A stretch of DNA of 10,057 nucleotides, from NCBI GenBank assembly GCA_030643455.1, contig DAOWLV010000076.1:1-10057 (forward strand), given 5' to 3'. How positions within the stretch are numbered: the first letter of the stretch is position 1; each line of letters opens with the position of its first letter. Positions 6,808 through 10,057 of the stretch are shown here, one piece after another. The position numbers and the translations under genes were made by a program. The notes beneath the pieces are model-generated. The model had not been told where the DNA came from. It saw only the letters and a list, made by a program, of their open reading frames with translations, and ran no database searches. The DNA comes from Candidatus Krumholzibacteriia bacterium (lineage in GTDB: Bacteria; Krumholzibacteriota; Krumholzibacteriia; LZORAL124-64-63).

Positions 6808-7449
6808 CCTGATCTGATCCTCGTCGGTGTCTGGACCACCGTCTGGTGTTTTTTCCATAGCTTGTTCGTGAGCCATCGTTGGCGAAACCTGGTGCGGCGC
6901 CATTTCCCCCGCTACCATGTGTTCAATCGGTTCGTCTACGTGATATTCAGCACCGTCTCGCTGGGTGTGCTCATGCTCTGGATCAGGACCCTGCCGACGG
7001 TGACCCTGTTCGCCTGGCCCGGCTGGTGGATGTGGGTCCGGTGGTTGGGCCTGACCGAGGCGATGTTCCTGTTCTGGTTCGGCACCCGCAGCTATGACAA
7101 CCGGTCCTTCCTTGGAATGACCCAGGCCCTTGATTATTTGAGGGGGAGTCCGACCCGGGAGGCACCTTTCCGGTCGGCCGGGATCCTGGCTGTCATCCGC
7201 CACCCCTGGTACACCGGGACCCTCATTCTCCTGGTATTCTGCCTTCCCTACACCGACGTCAATCTGGTCTGGCGCGTGGTTTTCCTGGTCTACACCCTGA
7301 TCGGCACGGAGCTGGAGGAGCGTAAACTGCTGAAAGAACTCGGAGCTGCTTACGCGGCCTACCGCGCCCGGGTGCCCAGGTTCTTCCCCGATCCACGCAC
7401 CCTTTGGCGATCCGACCCCGGTTCAGACGGGCCCGAAGACGGGATCTGA
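6805..7449 (+). CDS. Membrane protein of the isoprenylcysteine methyltransferase / NnrU-like type
   Basis: The 214-residue protein is an integral inner-membrane protein with hydrophobic segments at about 4-22, 40-60, 76-92, 123-131 joined to 137-147, and 154-168. Its C-terminal half carries the signature of the ICMT/PEMT-like methyltransferase fold: IRHPWYTG (131-138), then TELEERKLL (168-176) and the closing AAYAAYRARVPRFFP (181-195). In characterised relatives the RHP and EE residues bind S-adenosylmethionine, and substrates include isoprenylcysteine, phospholipids or unknown lipids. Here the substrate is unknown. NnrU-family membrane proteins share the same C-terminal pattern and are the main alternative. 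Translation starts at TTG 6805, supported by GGAG at 6792-6795 with 9 bases of spacing; no ATG in frame would keep the first membrane segment. The gene is divergent from the TPR pair and upstream of the acyl-CoA synthetase, with a separate promoter candidate between. Confidence 0.82.
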   Translation: MPDLILVGVWTTVWCFFHSLFVSHRWRNLVRRHFPRYHVFNRFVYVIFSTVSLGVLMLWIRTLPTVTLFAWPGWWMWVRWLGLTEAMFLFWFGTRSYDNRSFLGMTQALDYLRGSPTREAPFRSAGILAVIRHPWYTGTLILLVFCLPYTDVNLVWRVVFLVYTLIGTELEERKLLKELGAAYAAYRARVPRFFPDPRTLWRSDPGSDGPEDGI

Positions 7450-7458
7450 AGCTCTGTG

Positions 7459-7487
7459 TTGTCTCCGGACCCCGTGTTGGGTATAGT
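7459..7487 (+). promoter_or_regulatory. Probable sigma70-type promoter for the acyl-CoA synthetase-STAS operon
   Basis: TTGTCT (7459-7464), a 17-base spacer and TATAGT (7482-7487; 5 of 6 matches to TATAAT) form a good housekeeping-type promoter. It lies in the 107-base gap after the membrane protein gene. Transcription would start at about 7494, giving a leader of roughly 63 bases before ATG 7557. Confidence 0.55.
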
Positions 7488-7493
7488 GGGCCA

Positions 7494-7508
7494 ACGGTCG
7501 CCGACCGT
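7494..7508. repeat. Perfect inverted repeat at the predicted transcription start
   Basis: ACGGTC, a 3-base centre (GCC) and GACCGT form a perfect 6-bp inverted repeat (7-bp arms if the centre is taken as one base). It begins about 7 bases after the TATAGT box, where a repressor site would block initiation. It could instead be a small hairpin at the 5' end of the message. I cannot link it to a known regulator. Confidence 0.5.
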
Positions 7509-7556
7509 AAGGCTTCTCGCCCAGCCCGGGACCCTTTTCATTCGATGAGGATCAAG

Positions 7557-9218
7557 ATGCTCAAGGAAAATTTTTTCGAAACCATCGCCGCCTCCATCAA
7601 CAAGCACTGGGATGTGCCCTGTTTCAGCGACCTGGACGGGGAAACGATCACTTACGGTGAACTGGCCCACCGGATTTTCAAGATCCACTACATCATCGCC
7701 GAAGCCGGTCTGAAAAAAGGTGACCGGGTCGGGTTGGTCGGCCGCAACTCCGCCAACTGGTGCGTGACCTACCTGGCGGCCGTCACGTGCGGGGCCGTCA
7801 TCGTGCCCATCCTGCCGGATTTCCCCAGTGCCGAGATCGAACACCTCGTCCGGCATTCGGAGTGCAAGCTGCTGTTCATGCCGAACACCATCCACGACCG
7901 GATCGACGAGGATAAGATGGAATCCCTGCAGGGCATCTTCCACCTGGATGATTTTTCCCTGGCCTGGTCGCGGGACAAGAAACTGCCGGAAGTGGCCGAC
8001 GGGGTGGAGGCGGGCTACCACGAACGGTACGAGACCATGCTGACCGGCCGCGAAGTTCGGTTCCCCCAGATTTCCAACGCGGACCTGATCTCCATCGTCT
8101 ACACTTCCGGCACCACCGGTTTTTCCAAGGGCGTGATGCTGACCGGCAACGTGCTTATGGCCAACATCCTGTATTTCCTCAGCTGCATCGAGCTGGCCCC
8201 TGGCGACAACGTGGTCTCCTTTCTCCCTCTGGCCCATGCCTTCGGCTGCGCTTTCGATTTCCTGGCCCCCATGGCCGCCGGCTGTCATGTCACCTTTATC
8301 GAGAAGACCCCCACCCCCAAGGTCCTGGTGGCCGACTTCGCCGCACACCCTCCGGTGTACGTGATGTCGGTGCCCCTGGTCATCGAAAAGATCTACCGCG
8401 ACCGGATCAAGCCCATCCTGGAGACGACCAAGATCCGTGCCATGCTCAAGGTGCCGGGCCTCAACAAGCTGATATACAAGAAGATACATGACCAGATCTA
8501 CGATGTTTTCGGCGGGCGTTTCAAGGAAATGGTCATCGGGGGCGCGGCCATCAACCGGGACATCGAGGACTTCTTCCGGAAGATCGGACTGCGCATGACC
8601 TGCGGTTACGGCATGACCGAGTGCGGCCCCCTGATGAGCTACACCGTGTTCGACGACATTCCACCCGTGGGCAGCGTGGGCAAGATCATCCCCTACCTCG
8701 AGGGCCGGATCCACGACCCCGACCCCGACTCCGGCATCGGGGAGGTGCAGGTCCGCGGCGAGAACCTTATGTTGGGTTATTACCATGACGAGGAAGCCAC
8801 CGCAGAAGCCATCAATCCCGAAGGGTGGTTGATGACCGGTGACCTGGGCCGCATGGATGAAGAGGGATTCCTCTACTTGACGGGCCGCTCGAAGAACATG
8901 ATCCTGACGGCCTCGGGCCAGAACGTCTATCCCGAAGAAATCGAGTCCCAGCTGAACAATCTGCCCTGTGTGGAGGAGTCGCTGGTCCTCGAGAACGCCG
9001 GCAAGCTGATGGCTCTGGTCTACCCCAATCTGGAATCCGTGGACAAGGCCTGTCTCAAGGGCAAGCAGGTCGAATCCCTGATGGAAGACAACCGCAAGAC
9101 CCTGAACGTGAAACTGCCCGGATTCAGCCAGATCGCAAGGCTCAAGGTGCTTTACGAGGAATTCGAGAAGACGCCGACCAAGAAGATCAAGCGACGCCTC
9201 TACAACGCATTTTCCTGA
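7557..9218 (+). CDS. Long-chain acyl-CoA synthetase (AMP-forming fatty acid-CoA ligase)
   Basis: The 553-residue enzyme activates a carboxylic acid, most likely a fatty acid, with ATP to an acyl-adenylate and transfers it to coenzyme A. All core motifs of the ANL superfamily are present in order: the phosphate-binding loop YTSGTTGFSKG (about 182-192), YGMTECGP (about 350-357) contacting the adenylate, MTGDLG (about 425-430) whose Asp binds ribose, the hinge region GRSKNMI (about 443-449), GQNVYPEEIE, and the C-terminal catalytic-lysine region EKTPTKKIKR (about 537-546). Sequence style fits bacterial FadD/long-chain ligases of the AMP-binding family. I chose ATG 7557 because GAGG (7547-7550) lies 6 bases upstream; ATG 7545 has no site, and the far upstream ATG 7404 would overlap the preceding gene and add a tail without homology. 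The STAS gene follows after 32 bases, so the two are probably co-transcribed. Chain-length preference cannot be read from the sequence. Confidence 0.94.
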   Translation: MLKENFFETIAASINKHWDVPCFSDLDGETITYGELAHRIFKIHYIIAEAGLKKGDRVGLVGRNSANWCVTYLAAVTCGAVIVPILPDFPSAEIEHLVRHSECKLLFMPNTIHDRIDEDKMESLQGIFHLDDFSLAWSRDKKLPEVADGVEAGYHERYETMLTGREVRFPQISNADLISIVYTSGTTGFSKGVMLTGNVLMANILYFLSCIELAPGDNVVSFLPLAHAFGCAFDFLAPMAAGCHVTFIEKTPTPKVLVADFAAHPPVYVMSVPLVIEKIYRDRIKPILETTKIRAMLKVPGLNKLIYKKIHDQIYDVFGGRFKEMVIGGAAINRDIEDFFRKIGLRMTCGYGMTECGPLMSYTVFDDIPPVGSVGKIIPYLEGRIHDPDPDSGIGEVQVRGENLMLGYYHDEEATAEAINPEGWLMTGDLGRMDEEGFLYLTGRSKNMILTASGQNVYPEEIESQLNNLPCVEESLVLENAGKLMALVYPNLESVDKACLKGKQVESLMEDNRKTLNVKLPGFSQIARLKVLYEEFEKTPTKKIKRRLYNAFS

Positions 9219-9250
9219 GGGACGACAACTACACTACCGGAGGATCGAGA

Positions 9251-9592
9251 ATGAATATCAAGCAAAGCCCTCAAGACAACGTCATGGTCCTGGAACTGTC
9301 CGGCAAGATTATGGGCGGTCCGGATTTTGACAAGTTCAAGGGAGAGATCACTGATCTGGTCGAAGGCGGCTACAAGAACGTCATTCTCGACATGTCAGGC
9401 GTACCCTGGATCAACTCCACAGGGCTGGGCATTCTCATCACCGGTTACCACTCGATCAAGGCCGCCGAGGGCACGATGAAGATCTGCAACGTCAAGGAAC
9501 GCGTGCTGAGCATCTTTTACATTTCACAGCTGGAAAACATCTTCGACGTCTACGAAACACGGGATGAAGCCCTGAAGGCCGCATCCGCTTGA
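9251..9592 (+). CDS. STAS-domain anti-sigma-factor antagonist (SpoIIAA/RsbV-like)
   Basis: The 113-residue protein is a single STAS domain. The phospho-acceptor loop reads VPWINSTGLGILI (51-63) with Ser56 at the position phosphorylated by the partner kinase in SpoIIAA/RsbV. It follows a beta strand NVILDMSG (43-50), as in the family. In known systems the unphosphorylated form binds an RsbW/SpoIIAB-type anti-sigma kinase and frees a sigma factor, and a PP2C phosphatase resets it. No kinase, phosphatase or sigma gene is present in this window, so the partner must be elsewhere. GGAGG (9239-9243) lies 7 bases before ATG 9251. It is 32 bases downstream of the acyl-CoA synthetase and very likely in the same transcript. 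A lipid-transport role like the STAS protein MlaB is a less likely alternative, since no ABC transporter genes are near. Confidence 0.92.
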   Translation: MNIKQSPQDNVMVLELSGKIMGGPDFDKFKGEITDLVEGGYKNVILDMSGVPWINSTGLGILITGYHSIKAAEGTMKICNVKERVLSIFYISQLENIFDVYETRDEALKAASA

Positions 9593-9608
9593 CCCGGGCC
9601 TAGGGCCA

Positions 9609-10019
9609 CTACCGGTCGATCTTCTTGACCATCGCGTCGCACACGGTGAAGCCGTACTGCTCGTACAGCCCGTGCGCGTCACGGGTCCGCAGCAACTGCT
9701 CCCTGACGTTCACCACATCGGGATGTTCGGACAGGCAGTCCATCAGCCACTTGCCCAGTCCCACGCTCCGAAAATCGGGATGCACCATCACGTCGCAGAC
9801 CCAGGCGAAGGTGCACTTGTCGGTGACCGCCCGGGCGAAGCCGATCTGCCGGTCTTCGGCATAGAGACCGAAGCAGAGCGAGTTTTTGATGCACTGCTCG
9901 ATGACTTCCTGCGAGCGGTCGCCCGCCCAGTAGGTGGTCTGCAGCGCCGGTACGATGAAGAACAGGTCCAGTTCGGACTTGTCGTCGCTGATGCGGTAGG
10001 GGCCCTTGGTCCATTCCAT
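9609..10019 (-). CDS. GNAT-family N-acetyltransferase
   Basis: The 136-residue protein is a complete GNAT domain, which transfers an acetyl group from acetyl-CoA to an amine or related substrate. Motif A is clear: CDVMVHPDFRSVGLGKWLM (75-93), with R84-x-x-G-x-G forming the pyrophosphate-binding turn. Motif B follows as LLRTRDAHGLYEQYGF (109-124), with Tyr119 near the usual catalytic-acid position. The N-terminal part (ISDDKSELDLFFIVPALQTTYWAGDR) resembles small GNAT proteins annotated only generally, so the substrate is unknown. GGAGGG (10030-10025) lies 5 bases upstream of ATG 10019. The gene is convergent with the STAS gene, with 16 bases between the stop codons and no obvious terminator, so the two transcripts may overlap at their 3' ends. 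Confidence 0.9.
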   Translation of the reverse strand: MEWTKGPYRISDDKSELDLFFIVPALQTTYWAGDRSQEVIEQCIKNSLCFGLYAEDRQIGFARAVTDKCTFAWVCDVMVHPDFRSVGLGKWLMDCLSEHPDVVNVREQLLRTRDAHGLYEQYGFTVCDAMVKKIDR

Positions 10020-10057
10020 GGTGGCCCTCCCTTCTCTAGAATTCCGCGGATTTGGGA

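Noticed and set aside
7404..7556. Acyl-CoA synthetase starting at ATG 7404 or 7545
   Set aside because: ATG 7404 overlaps the preceding gene and gives a 51-residue extension with no family similarity. ATG 7545 lacks a ribosome site, whereas ATG 7557 has GAGG at 6 bases.
7359..8786. Long open frame of 475 codons on the minus strand opposite the acyl-CoA synthetase
   Set aside because: It lies antisense to a gene with every family motif intact, has no recognisable domain, and is rich in His, Gly, Asp and Val as expected from the complement of a GC-biased gene.
9593..9608. Terminator between the STAS and GNAT genes (GGGCCTAGGGCC)
   Set aside because: The repeat is short and imperfect and no T-tract follows on either strand.

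Overview
The window is a gene-dense, GC-rich (about 60% by eye) bacterial chromosomal segment. Genes have purine-rich ribosome binding sites, one or more TTG starts, and two secreted proteins with ordinary Sec signal peptides, which suggests a diderm bacterium. The protein mix (two-CBS protein, fungal-type fused homoaconitase, large secreted TPR proteins) would fit a poorly cultured lineage such as the FCB group and its neighbours, but the taxon is an inference and cannot be settled from this sequence. There are no tRNAs, rRNAs, CRISPR arrays, insertion sequences or phage genes.

Left part, plus strand: a 155-residue two-CBS-domain protein (172-639) ends at a strong intrinsic terminator (703-743). 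It is followed by a single-chain homoaconitase of the fungal LYS4 type (788-2735), the aconitase-superfamily enzyme of the alpha-aminoadipate route to lysine. Its reading frame is broken near 1856-1871, so it appears as two overlapping open frames that are clearly one gene. The break separates the first iron-sulfur ligand cysteine from the other two.

Middle part, minus strand: two adjacent genes (6747 to 4765, then 4762 to 2741) encode secreted proteins of 660 and 673 residues. They align to each other from end to end and carry TPR-like repeats plus a shared core motif (FWNDAG-x-IY-xx-TGR). They are 2 bases apart, and the ribosome binding site of the second lies inside the end of the first, so they form a translationally coupled tandem paralogue pair. 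I recognise no named family for them; they are the most interesting uncharacterised element here. The second gene converges on the homoaconitase with only 5 bases between stop codons.

Right part: a membrane protein of the isoprenylcysteine methyltransferase/NnrU-like type (6805-7449) is divergent from the TPR pair. A good promoter candidate and a perfect short palindrome (7459-7508) then precede an AMP-forming long-chain acyl-CoA synthetase (7557-9218), with a STAS-domain anti-sigma-factor antagonist (9251-9592) 32 bases downstream in a probable operon. A GNAT acetyltransferase (10019-9609, minus) closes the window, convergent with the STAS gene. Apart from the probable synthetase-STAS operon and the TPR pair, the genes look like independent units rather than one pathway.
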